Source: Xanthomonas sp. Leaf148 (GTDB taxonomy: Bacteria; Pseudomonadota; Gammaproteobacteria; Xanthomonadales; Xanthomonadaceae). Taken from it: a stretch of 64,000 nt of DNA. The position numbers and the translations under genes are program-made. The notes beneath the pieces were generated by a model. It was not told the origin of the DNA. It did no database searches and saw only the letters and a list, made by a program, of their open reading frames with translations. The stretch covers positions 110,721 through 174,720 of the forward strand of contig NZ_LMOP01000008.1 in assembly GCF_001423585.1 (NCBI RefSeq), read 5' to 3'. Each line of letters begins with the position of its first letter. Position 1 is the stretch's first letter. Shown here one piece after another: positions 17,140-25,002 of the stretch.

Positions 17140-18143
17140 GCGCCGGTGCTGCCGCGCTGGAACAGGCGCTGCAGACCCGGCCCCAGGACTTCACTCCGTT
17201 TGCGGCGCTGCGCGCGATCGAGCGTTGCCATCCGTTGCAGCCGCGCCTGGGCGAATCCGCCCGTGCGGTGGACGATGTAGTGCGCCTGCGGCACACCCCG
17301 TCGCTGGCATTCGCGCCGCACGCCCTGGACCGCTACACACCGGCGCACGACGCGCAACCCGCGGCGCTGTACGGGCTGTTTCTCGGCCTGTTTGGCCCCA
17401 ACGCGCCGTTGCCGCTGCACCTGACCGAATACGCCATCGAGCGTGCGCTGCAAGCCAAGGATGGCACCTTCGCCGCGTTTGCCGATGTGTTCCATCACCG
17501 CATGCTCAGCCTGTTCTATCGCGCCTGGGCGCAGGCGCAGCCCACCGTGCAGGCCGAGCGACCGGCCAGCGATCAGTTCCGTGCGTGGCTGGATGCGCTG
17601 GTCGGTATCGCCAGCCCGCACCTGCGCGAGCGCGATGCATTGCCCGACGATGCGCGCCGCTATCACGCCGGCCGGTTTGGCGCGGCCACGCGCACACCGG
17701 AAGGCTTGCGCGCCGTGCTGCAGCAGCTGTTCGACTGGCCGGTACAGGTACAGGAATTCATTGCCGAATGGATGCGGCTCCCCGCCGATGCGCAGTTGCA
17801 ACTGGGCCTTGGTCCGCGCAATGCACGGCTCGGTGTGGACAGCGTGGTCGGTGCGCAGGTACGCGGCGCACAGCAGCGTGTGCGGATTCGGCTGGGGCCG
17901 CTGCCACGCATCGCGTTTCAACGTTTCCTGCCCGGTGGCCACGCGCTACGCCAGCTCACCGCGGCGGTACGCAGCTATCTGGGCGACGAATTCGGCTGGG
18001 AGCTGCAGTTGCTGCTCAAGGCCGACGAAGTCCCCACCCCGCACCTGGCACGCAATAGCCGCTTGGGCCTGGACACCTGGCTCGGCCGGCGCGCCTGGAG
18101 CGTTGCCGACGCCGACGAGGTGGTGTTGCGCCCCTCCGGCTGA
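17103..18143 (+). CDS. tssG: T6SS baseplate protein TssG (ImpH/VasB)
   Basis: The 346-residue protein shows FTPFAALRAIERCHPLQPRLGES, then VVRLRHTPSLAFAP. The middle has AALYGLFLGLFGPNAPLPLHLTEYA followed by the FADVFHHRMLSLFYRAWAQAQP block. These are the standard TssG signatures. It begins inside tssF (37-bp overlap); an upstream extension of the frame would lie wholly within tssF and is rejected. About 67 bp of spacer separate it from tssH. Confidence 0.95.
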   Translation: MARPARLPTAPVSAGAAALEQALQTRPQDFTPFAALRAIERCHPLQPRLGESARAVDDVVRLRHTPSLAFAPHALDRYTPAHDAQPAALYGLFLGLFGPNAPLPLHLTEYAIERALQAKDGTFAAFADVFHHRMLSLFYRAWAQAQPTVQAERPASDQFRAWLDALVGIASPHLRERDALPDDARRYHAGRFGAATRTPEGLRAVLQQLFDWPVQVQEFIAEWMRLPADAQLQLGLGPRNARLGVDSVVGAQVRGAQQRVRIRLGPLPRIAFQRFLPGGHALRQLTAAVRSYLGDEFGWELQLLLKADEVPTPHLARNSRLGLDTWLGRRAWSVADADEVVLRPSG

Positions 18144-18210
18144 TCGCACCGCTACCACTGCCGCTCACACACACGCTCACACGCTACGTACCGACTTCGA
18201 AGGACGCATC

Positions 18211-20949
18211 ATGGCCGAGATCTCCCGCAGTGCCCTGTTCGGCAAGCTCAATCCACTCGCCTATCGCGGCATCGAAAGTGCCACGGTGTTTTGCAAGCTG
18301 CGCGGTAACCCGTATGTGGAACTGGTGCACTGGCTGCATCAGCTGCTGCAGCTGCAGGACTCGGACCTGCACCGCATCATCAAGCACTTTCAACTCAATC
18401 CCTCCACACTGGCGCGCGATGTCACCGCCGCGCTGGACGGCCTGCCGCGCGGCTCCACCGCCGTCACCGATCTATCGGCCAATGTCGAAGAAGCGGTGGA
18501 GCGTGGTTGGGTGTATGCCTCGCTCAGCTTCGGCGAGGCCCAGGTGCGCACCGGCTACCTGGTCGTCGGCATCTTGAGCGTGCGTGGTCTACGCAACGCG
18601 CTGCTGGCGATCTCCAAGGAATTCGACAAGCTCAAGCCCGCCTTGCTCAACGAGCACTTTGCACAGATCGTGGCCGGCTCGCCGGAAGATGGACTGCTGC
18701 CCAGCGATGGGTTTTCGCTCGGTCAAAGTGCGGCGCCGGGCGAAGCCAGCGGTGCCATCGCCCCGGCCGCGATGGGCAAGCAGGAAGCACTGAAGAAATT
18801 CACCACCGATCTCACCGCGCAAGCGCGCGAGGGCAAGCTGGACCCGATCATCGGCCGCGACGACGAGATCCGCCAGGTGGTCGACATCCTGATGCGTCGC
18901 CGCCAGAACAACCCGATCCTGGTTGGCGAGGCTGGCGTGGGCAAGACCGCCGTTGTGGAAGGCTTCGCGCAACGCATCGCACGCGGCGACGTGCCGCCCG
19001 CATTGAAAGACGTGCAACTGCGCACGCTGGACGTCGGTCTGTTGCAGGCCGGCGCCAGCATGAAGGGCGAGTTCGAGCAGCGCCTGCGCGCCGTCATCGA
19101 CGAAGTACAGGCCAGCCCCAAGCCGATCATTCTGTTCGTGGATGAAACCCACACCTTGGTCGGCGCCGGTGGCGCGGCTGGCACCGGCGATGCCGCCAAC
19201 CTGCTCAAGCCGGCACTGGCGCGCGGCACGCTGCGCACCGTGGGCGCGACCACCTTTGCCGAGTACAAGAAGTACATCGAAAAAGACCCCGCGCTGAGCC
19301 GCCGTTTCCAGGCCGTGCAGGTGGACGAGCCGGACGAAGCCAAGGCGGTGCGCATGATGCGCGGCGTCGCTTCGATGATGGAGCAGCACCACAGCGTGCA
19401 GATCCTCGACGAAGCGCTGGAAGCCGCCGTCAAACTCAGCCACCGCTACATCCCCGCGCGCCAGTTGCCGGATAAATCGGTGAGCCTGCTCGACACCGCG
19501 TGCGCGCGCGTCGCAGTGAGCCTGCACGCCACGCCGGCGGAAGTGGATGACAGCCGCCGCCGTATCGAATCGCTGGACACCGAACACGCCATCATCGAAC
19601 GCGAGCGCGCCATCGGCATCGTGGTGGATGAGCGAGCGGCCGCGTGTGCCGGCTTGCTCGATGGCGAGCGTCGCCGTTTGCATGACCTGGAACAGCGCTG
19701 GGTGTCCGAGAAAACACTGGTCGATGAACTGTTGTCGCTACGCGCACAACTACGCAGCGGCAACGCCCCGGTCGAAGGCACCGGCAGTGCGTTGGAAGCC
19801 GAGGCAGAGCAGGACGCCTCCGGCGATACCGCCGTGCTCGACGCACCGGTGCAAGTGGATCGCGACACGCTACTGGCGCGCCTGCAACTGGTGCAGGCCG
19901 AACTGGCCGCACTGCAAGGCGAATCGCCACTGATCCTGCCCACTGTCGATTATCAAGCCGTCGCCGCCGTGGTCGCCGACTGGACCGGGATCCCGGTCGG
20001 GCGCATGGCGCGCAACGAGATCGACACCGTGCTGCGCTTGCCCGAATTGCTGGCCAAGCGCGTGATCGGCCAGGACCACGCCATGGAGATGATCGCCAAG
20101 CGCATCCAGACCAGCCGCGCCGGCCTGGACAACCCGGACAAACCGATCGGCGTATTCCTGCTGGCCGGCACCTCCGGCGTCGGCAAGACCGAAACTGCAC
20201 TTGCCCTGGCAGAGACGCTGTACGGCGGCGAGCAGAACCTGATCACCATCAACATGAGCGAGTACCAAGAGGCGCACACCGTCTCCTCGCTCAAGGGCGC
20301 ACCGCCAGGTTATGTGGGCTACGGCGAAGGCGGCGTGCTCACCGAAGCGGTGCGCCGCAAACCGTATTCGGTGGTGTTGCTGGACGAAGTGGAAAAAGCC
20401 CACCCGGACGTGCACGAACTGTTCTTCCAGGTCTTCGACAAAGGCTGGATGGAAGACGGCGAAGGCCGCCGCATCGACTTCCGCAACACCTTAATCATCC
20501 TCACCAGCAACGCCGGCACCGACCTCATCGCCAGCCTGTGCAAGGACCCGGAACTACTACCGGATCCGGAGGGCATGGCCAAGGCCATTCGCGAGCCATT
20601 ACTGAAAGTATTTCCGCCGGCATTGCTCGGGCGGCTGGTGGCAATTCCGTATTACCCGCTGAGCAACGACATGCTCGGCCAGATCGTGCGGCTGCAGTTG
20701 AACCGCATCAAGAAGCGGATCGAGGAGCGTTACAAGATTCCGTTTGAGTACGACGACTCGGTGGTGGAGCTGGTGGTGAGTCGGTGCACCGAGAGCGAGT
20801 CGGGCGGGCGGATGATTGATGCAATTTTGACTAATTCTATGTTGCCGGAGATTAGTCGAGAATTTTTGAATCGGATGATTTCTGGATCATTCGTTCAGCT
20901 TATCGATTTGCATTCTAGCAGTGATGGATTCAAATATAAATTTGAATAA
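18211..20949 (+). CDS. tssH: T6SS sheath-recycling AAA+ ATPase ClpV (TssH)
   Basis: The 912-residue hexameric unfoldase extracts contracted TssC. The N-domain (about residues 1-160) binds the TssC helix. AAA module 1 has Walker A GEAGVGKT near residue 240 and the Walker B/sensor region FVDETHTLVGAGG. A coiled-coil middle domain occupies about residues 400-540. AAA module 2 has Walker A GTSGVGKT near residue 653 and Walker B VLLDEVEKAHPDV. Several in-frame codons lie upstream, but the ATG at 18211 starts the typical MAEISRSALFGKLN. The last roughly 45 codons (from about 20820) switch to AT-rich codons quite unlike the rest, marking a recombination junction with the effector genes downstream. 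Confidence 0.97.
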   Translation: MAEISRSALFGKLNPLAYRGIESATVFCKLRGNPYVELVHWLHQLLQLQDSDLHRIIKHFQLNPSTLARDVTAALDGLPRGSTAVTDLSANVEEAVERGWVYASLSFGEAQVRTGYLVVGILSVRGLRNALLAISKEFDKLKPALLNEHFAQIVAGSPEDGLLPSDGFSLGQSAAPGEASGAIAPAAMGKQEALKKFTTDLTAQAREGKLDPIIGRDDEIRQVVDILMRRRQNNPILVGEAGVGKTAVVEGFAQRIARGDVPPALKDVQLRTLDVGLLQAGASMKGEFEQRLRAVIDEVQASPKPIILFVDETHTLVGAGGAAGTGDAANLLKPALARGTLRTVGATTFAEYKKYIEKDPALSRRFQAVQVDEPDEAKAVRMMRGVASMMEQHHSVQILDEALEAAVKLSHRYIPARQLPDKSVSLLDTACARVAVSLHATPAEVDDSRRRIESLDTEHAIIERERAIGIVVDERAAACAGLLDGERRRLHDLEQRWVSEKTLVDELLSLRAQLRSGNAPVEGTGSALEAEAEQDASGDTAVLDAPVQVDRDTLLARLQLVQAELAALQGESPLILPTVDYQAVAAVVADWTGIPVGRMARNEIDTVLRLPELLAKRVIGQDHAMEMIAKRIQTSRAGLDNPDKPIGVFLLAGTSGVGKTETALALAETLYGGEQNLITINMSEYQEAHTVSSLKGAPPGYVGYGEGGVLTEAVRRKPYSVVLLDEVEKAHPDVHELFFQVFDKGWMEDGEGRRIDFRNTLIILTSNAGTDLIASLCKDPELLPDPEGMAKAIREPLLKVFPPALLGRLVAIPYYPLSNDMLGQIVRLQLNRIKKRIEERYKIPFEYDDSVVELVVSRCTESESGGRMIDAILTNSMLPEISREFLNRMISGSFVQLIDLHSSSDGFKYKFE

Positions 20950-20980
20950 CAGAAGTTTGGAAAGCGACAAGGAGAACCAC

Positions 20981-21631
20981 ATGGCGTTTGTCTCTGTCTG
21001 GCTCGGCACAGGCCACCTCGACCTTATGACGGCTTACCTTACTAGTCCATGGTCTTTAGCTTGCCGCGCATTGCGAGGCAATAACGCAGACTTCAGTGGC
21101 GTGAACTATGCGACTTTCTGGTGGCAGGTTGCGCATGGCCCTATCATGGCTACAACCGCGCCGAGTAATCAGTATCATTCCGAGAAAGAGGTCTGGATGA
21201 TGCTCAATGGACAGCCGGGTCTGCGCTCCATCGCTTTGCCAAACTGGGCTATCGGTCAGGGAACTCAAATTCCTAGACAAACGGCGAATGCAGTAATGGG
21301 AGCCGGAACACGGATCATTTGCGTGTATACAGAGCGGCAGCCGTGTGGCTCATGTTCACCATTTCTGAATGATGCTTTGCCAGATGGGACACAGGTGGGT
21401 TGGCACTTTCCTTGGCCGAGTTCGGAAACCAAGAAGCATAAGCACGATGATGATTCGATTATCTTGAATTCCTTGATGGCCATGAGTCGAAGTACTACAT
21501 ATGAAAGCAACGCGAAAGAATATCAGCGAACTGATCGAGTCGAAGGCAATAGGGGTCTGGGAGCTGCAGTAAAAGGGATCAAAACCGTATTGGGCGTGCA
21601 GCACAAATTGCCATGGCTTGTTAAAAAATGA
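20981..21631 (+). CDS. Candidate T6SS effector with cytidine-deaminase-like fold
   Basis: The protein has 216 residues and AT-rich codons. It carries the zinc-deaminase signature: H66-S-E68 in YHSEKEVWMMLN, and P121-C-G-S-C125 in IICVYTERQPCGSCSPFLND. In this superfamily H66, C122 and C125 would bind zinc and E68 would be the proton shuttle. The phrase V-Y-T-E-R-x-P-C-x-x-C resembles polymorphic-toxin deaminases (the group that includes DddA/SsdA-type interbacterial toxins) rather than metabolic cytidine deaminases. No signal peptide, PAAR or VgrG part is present, so it would be a cargo effector. An AAGGAG site precedes the ATG, 31 bp after clpV. A small gene downstream could be its immunity partner. 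Target base and nucleic acid are unknown. Confidence 0.7.
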   Translation: MAFVSVWLGTGHLDLMTAYLTSPWSLACRALRGNNADFSGVNYATFWWQVAHGPIMATTAPSNQYHSEKEVWMMLNGQPGLRSIALPNWAIGQGTQIPRQTANAVMGAGTRIICVYTERQPCGSCSPFLNDALPDGTQVGWHFPWPSSETKKHKHDDDSIILNSLMAMSRSTTYESNAKEYQRTDRVEGNRGLGAAVKGIKTVLGVQHKLPWLVKK

Positions 21632-21678
21632 CGAGCTGTTGAATAAAAATCAGCTGTTGTGCGCAAGAACGGAGTCTA

Positions 21679-21726
21679 CAAGAAATGGTTAAGTTTAATT
21701 TAAAATTGAAAGTGAACCATTTCTTG
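21679..21726. repeat. Perfect 12-bp inverted repeat between toxin and putative immunity gene
   Basis: CAAGAAATGGTT (21679-21690) and AACCATTTCTTG (21715-21726) are exact complements around a 24-nt AT-rich loop. It lies in the 195-bp spacer and could slow polymerase or shape the ratio of the two transcripts. A 32-codon frame starting at the ATG inside the first arm (21685) has no ribosome site and is not called. Confidence 0.6.
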
Positions 21727-21826
21727 CCCTCAAAAGATATTGGTTCGCTCCAGAAGGTGAAATGGCGTTGTTATTTATTTTGATAAATATAAAATAAATT
21801 TCTTGCATAGAAAATTGGAGTGAGTC

Positions 21827-22183
21827 ATGTCAATGAGTAATGAAGAGTTTGAAGCAAATAAGAAGGTTCAAAGTCTAAAGTGCGATGTAGATGAAGCGGA
21901 TAATTTAATAAGCCAAGGTAGTCTTTCTATTGTTAATTCTTTACGCCTCCAGCAATTAATTGCTTCTGTCAATAGTTCCGTTAAATCTCGCGGGTTTCTG
22001 AAAAGCATGGGGGCGGACCAAGGGCACGTAATTAGAGTATCTTATGAGTCTGGAATATTACGTGATCTCCGAGACGAGCTGGCAAAGCGAGAAGCAGCTG
22101 AAGCATCACAAAAATCTCTGCAGCAAGCCGCGAGGCTTAAGGATATCAAACTGCCTGCAAATGCGACGTGGGCGAAAAAGTAG
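21827..22183 (+). CDS. Putative immunity protein for the deaminase-like toxin
   Basis: The 118-residue protein is hydrophilic, probably all-helical, with no signal peptide or membrane segment. It is Glu/Lys/Ser-rich with the C-terminal stretch LRDELAKREAAEASQKSLQQ. No family was recognised. Two starts (21827 and 21833) are possible, with GGAG 7-12 nt before. Codon use is as AT-rich as the toxin's, so both probably arrived together. The immunity role is inferred only from position, size, composition and cytosolic prediction, which fit an inhibitor of an intracellular enzyme toxin. An adaptor or chaperone is the alternative. Confidence 0.5.
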   Translation: MSMSNEEFEANKKVQSLKCDVDEADNLISQGSLSIVNSLRLQQLIASVNSSVKSRGFLKSMGADQGHVIRVSYESGILRDLRDELAKREAAEASQKSLQQAARLKDIKLPANATWAKK

Positions 22184-22490
22184 TTTCCGGATGATTTACC
22201 AACATCACTTGAACGAAGCGCTCGGCTGTCCTCGCGGCCGAGTCGTTACGCAGTGGACCAGCATCGTTTCGATCTGTATCTGGAAGCGCGGTATGCCAAG
22301 CGCACGTTGTTGATCGAGGTAGCTGCGAATTTCTGCAAGGCACTATTGGTCGAGGCTACATCGAGCCTCCTCTGGGCACCTTCGTTGTCGCCGATAAGTA
22401 CCACAGTCGAGGGCTGTGAGCCCGTGGCCACACCTGCAGGCCACGCTACATCCAAGGCTGCATAGGCGGTCAGGGACCACGTTAAGGAGA
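22184..22490 (+). other. GC-rich remnant after the putative immunity gene
   Basis: The reading frame of the upstream gene stays open after its TAG stop for about 60 codons (for example QHRFDLYLEARYAKRTLLIE). It lacks its own start or ribosome site and is not recognised. Composition returns abruptly to GC-rich, so this looks like leftover coding sequence from an earlier cassette rather than a working gene. Confidence 0.35.
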
Positions 22491-22496
22491 ATGGTG

Positions 22497-23390
22497 ATGG
22501 GAAGAGTGCTGCGCAACAAAGCAAAGGTGGACTATGCGGCCGTGACCGGCAGGTACGACCGGTATTCGTTTATCTCGCCCAAGAAGCCCAAGCGACCGAA
22601 GGTCATCCGCATCAACGCGGCTAACGGGCGGGCCAATGCGGCGCCCCCGCTAACGTCGTGGCCGCCACGCGGCATGCATCGCGACGTCGTCTACCAAGAC
22701 GATCTGAACAACACCATCGGTTGGGGCGTCAGGGCCACTAACGAGATTTTCCTGCCGTTCGCTTGGCTGGATATCCAGTCCGGTGCGATCTGGCAAGGCC
22801 TGGAGCAGGAGGTCGCGGGCCTGGGAGCCGACGCGCAGGCTTGCCAGCACTTCGATGCGATCGCGCAGGACATGCGCGCACTGCTGGCCAACACGCGCAT
22901 CACTGAATGCGTCGGCGAGGCCGCCGCAGCGATCTGTGTTCTGGAGCGCCATCCTGCCGGCAACATGCTCTGGGGCTACCACCTGCACTCGGGCACGGGT
23001 ATCGATCAGATCTGGGAGTACCCCCAGGGCGGTGGCGTGTCGAATTTCCTAATAGTGGAGGCGAAGGGTCCAGGAGCGGGGTTGAACTTCTCACTCTTCG
23101 TGCCGCCAGGCTACAGCCAGATGGAGGAAGGCTGGATCGCCAACCATCTCTACAGCATGAACCGAAACGGGCACGCAGCGGGACAGAGGATCGTGGCAGC
23201 GATGGGAATGCAATTCGTCAATGCCCATCCGAACTACATGGGCGCGAGCAAGAGCTACTACGGGCTGTCCCCGGCCAGCACGCACAAACAGTCGGTATCG
23301 CGCGTCTACGGAATGGTGGTGACCGCGCAGTGGCGCGCCGATGGCCGGCTCGGCTACCGTTCGTCGACACTCACGCGGTATTTCACGTAA
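22497..23390 (+). CDS. Candidate T6SS effector with PD-(D/E)XK nuclease-like domain
   Basis: The protein has 297 residues. The C-terminal half carries a restriction-endonuclease-fold core: E141, then GTGID (D170), then FLIVEAKGPGAG (E188-x-K190). This is followed by SQMEEGWIANHL, which resembles the QMS-x-x-WI block of Tox-REase polymorphic toxins. The basic N terminus (SPKKPKRPKVIRIN) precedes a helical region of unknown role. No signal peptide, PAAR, MIX or VgrG domain is visible. AAGGAG at 22484-22489 fits the ATG at 22497; an ATG at 22491 is too close to it. A DNase role is inferred from the motif pattern. No obvious immunity gene follows directly. Confidence 0.6.
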   Translation: MGRVLRNKAKVDYAAVTGRYDRYSFISPKKPKRPKVIRINAANGRANAAPPLTSWPPRGMHRDVVYQDDLNNTIGWGVRATNEIFLPFAWLDIQSGAIWQGLEQEVAGLGADAQACQHFDAIAQDMRALLANTRITECVGEAAAAICVLERHPAGNMLWGYHLHSGTGIDQIWEYPQGGGVSNFLIVEAKGPGAGLNFSLFVPPGYSQMEEGWIANHLYSMNRNGHAAGQRIVAAMGMQFVNAHPNYMGASKSYYGLSPASTHKQSVSRVYGMVVTAQWRADGRLGYRSSTLTRYFT

Positions 23391-23844
23391 TGCCCCGCCC
23401 CGACGGTTGGAACAGTGGGGTCACACTCTGACTCCATTGAAAAGACCCGCTAGAAGGCTCCGACGGGTAACCAGACACGGCCACTTACCAGTCGACAGCG
23501 GTGATGTGCGGGGACGATGAGCGGGTCCAACGCCTTCAAAGAGCTGGCCGACAGCCGCTCCGCCTGCGCGGCCGCCATAAATCCAGGCTGTGTGCGCTTT
23601 TATCGCCTGGTGAAGCTGTTTGCGGCGAAATGGAGGGTGCATGCGACATTGGTCGGCAAGCACTCTGCTTCCGCTTCGCGCTGCCATTGGTAACGCACAG
23701 GTGTTACGACGATCCAGGCCGGTCGGTAAAGCTGCCAGGCACGCCTTACCCATCCTGGCGATCGAAGAGCCAACATGTACGGCTCCGAGGAATGAAGCCT
23801 CATTCCCTGCTATCGGTAAGTTATGCCGTTCCGGGGAGGGGCAA
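23391..23844. other. 454-bp stretch without a convincing gene
   Basis: Frames here are short, arginine/cysteine-rich and without family resemblance. This is where an immunity gene for the preceding nuclease-like protein would be expected. The only clear signal is the GGGAGGGG ribosome site at its right end, which serves the next gene. Confidence 0.5.
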
Positions 23845-24231
23845 ATGAAAAGAAGTCTTGCGGTGGTGATCTATCTGTTAGCGTTGCCGGCGGCGGCGCA
23901 GTCTGCCTACAAGTGCAGCGATGCAAAGCTGGGGACTATTTACCAGTCCACGCCGTGCGCCAACGGCGCCGAGCAGAAGCGTTGGACCAAGCAAGCCGCG
24001 ACGGCTCCGACGACAACGTCGGCGGCGCAGGCAGGTGCACAAACGGCATCTGCCACGGCCCAGGAGTCGAACCTGGGTCTACGCCTGATCAGTTACGAGC
24101 GCCAGCCCAGCCCGGAGGCGTGTACGCGCGCCACCCATGTGCGCGATAGCGCCCGCGCCGATACTACGATGCGTCGCGATCCGGATTTCATGCAAGCTGT
24201 CGAACGAGCGGTCGTGCAGGCCTGTCGCTAG
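23845..24231 (+). CDS. Exported DUF4124-like small protein
   Basis: The 128-residue protein has a cleavable signal peptide, MKRSLAVVIYLLALPAAAQS, ending in an AxA-type site. The mature N terminus reads AYKCSDAKLGTIYQSTPCAN, the two-cysteine pattern of DUF4124-like periplasmic proteins. An Ala/Thr-rich low-complexity linker follows, then a charged C-terminal region with two more cysteines. A GGGAGGGG ribosome site supports the ATG at 23845; longer upstream frames are not plausible. Function is unknown. Its place directly after a toxin candidate makes a periplasmic protective role conceivable, but nothing in the sequence shows it. Confidence 0.7.
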   Translation: MKRSLAVVIYLLALPAAAQSAYKCSDAKLGTIYQSTPCANGAEQKRWTKQAATAPTTTSAAQAGAQTASATAQESNLGLRLISYERQPSPEACTRATHVRDSARADTTMRRDPDFMQAVERAVVQACR

Positions 24232-24283
24232 ACAGGGCGTTTCAAGTTGAGTATCTGCAATCAAGGCATGCCAAGGAAGATCG

Positions 24284-24943
24284 ATGCAGGAGCGTGAAGG
24301 AGCGTCTGCTGGATGGGGCGAGTTGTTGCTCGTGGTGACGATCGCATTCGGTCTGCTGATCTGGTCCAGCGTTTCGGCAGTCGCGCGCGACGCCGTCGAG
24401 CCGGTCTTCTCCGACGCGAGCCTGTGGGGCATGGTGTTCTACGAACTGCTCGTTCTGGCAATCTTGCTGCCAGTGCTGTGGTTCCGCGGATGGAGGCCGC
24501 AGTCGCTGGGGCTGCAGTGGCAGCTGCGCGACTTGGCGGCGGGGCTCGGCCTGCTGGCGGTGTGTCTGTTGGTCACCTATCCACTGACGCTGTTGAACTG
24601 GAGCTTGGGGAGCAACACGAATCCATTCGATGCGATGGTCGCCGGGCAGCTGTCGATCACGGCTGTGCTGGCGATCTCGCTGATCAATCCGATCTTCGAG
24701 GAAGTATTCGTGTGCGGTTACGTCATCCGCGCCCTGGAGCCGCGCCATGGCCGGGCGTTCGCGGTGAATGTGAGCGTGGCGCTCCGTACGTCGTATCACC
24801 TCTATCAGGGTCCGATCGGCGCCATCAGCATCCTGGTGATCGGGTTAATCCTGGGTTGGTGGGTGGCCCGACGCGGGCGGCTGTGGCCGGCGATCCTGGC
24901 GCATGGCGCGCTCGATCTGCTGGGGTTGATGGTCTACACCTGA
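24284..24943 (+). CDS. CPBP-family intramembrane metalloprotease (CAAX/Abi type)
   Basis: The 219-residue polytopic membrane protein has about six hydrophobic segments. The CPBP active-site motifs are present in order: FEEVFVCGYV (EExxxR-like motif 1, with the Arg replaced by Cys/Gly), SYHLYQG (motif 2 His) and HGALDLLG (motif 3 His). The altered motif 1 may lower or abolish protease activity. Members serve in CAAX processing, bacteriocin self-immunity and signalling. It lies between two genes for exported proteins in the accessory block. A link to toxin immunity is speculative. Confidence 0.75.
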   Translation: MQEREGASAGWGELLLVVTIAFGLLIWSSVSAVARDAVEPVFSDASLWGMVFYELLVLAILLPVLWFRGWRPQSLGLQWQLRDLAAGLGLLAVCLLVTYPLTLLNWSLGSNTNPFDAMVAGQLSITAVLAISLINPIFEEVFVCGYVIRALEPRHGRAFAVNVSVALRTSYHLYQGPIGAISILVIGLILGWWVARRGRLWPAILAHGALDLLGLMVYT

Positions 24944-25002
24944 CTGGCCTGGCGTCGCCGCGATGTCGCACACTTGCGCTTGGTCGAACACAGGATGCGG
25001 CG

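Noticed and set aside
23501..23848. 115-codon plus-strand frame as immunity gene for the nuclease-like effector
   Set aside because: Arg/Cys/His-rich composition, no ribosome site, and it overlaps the start of the DUF4124-like gene in another frame.
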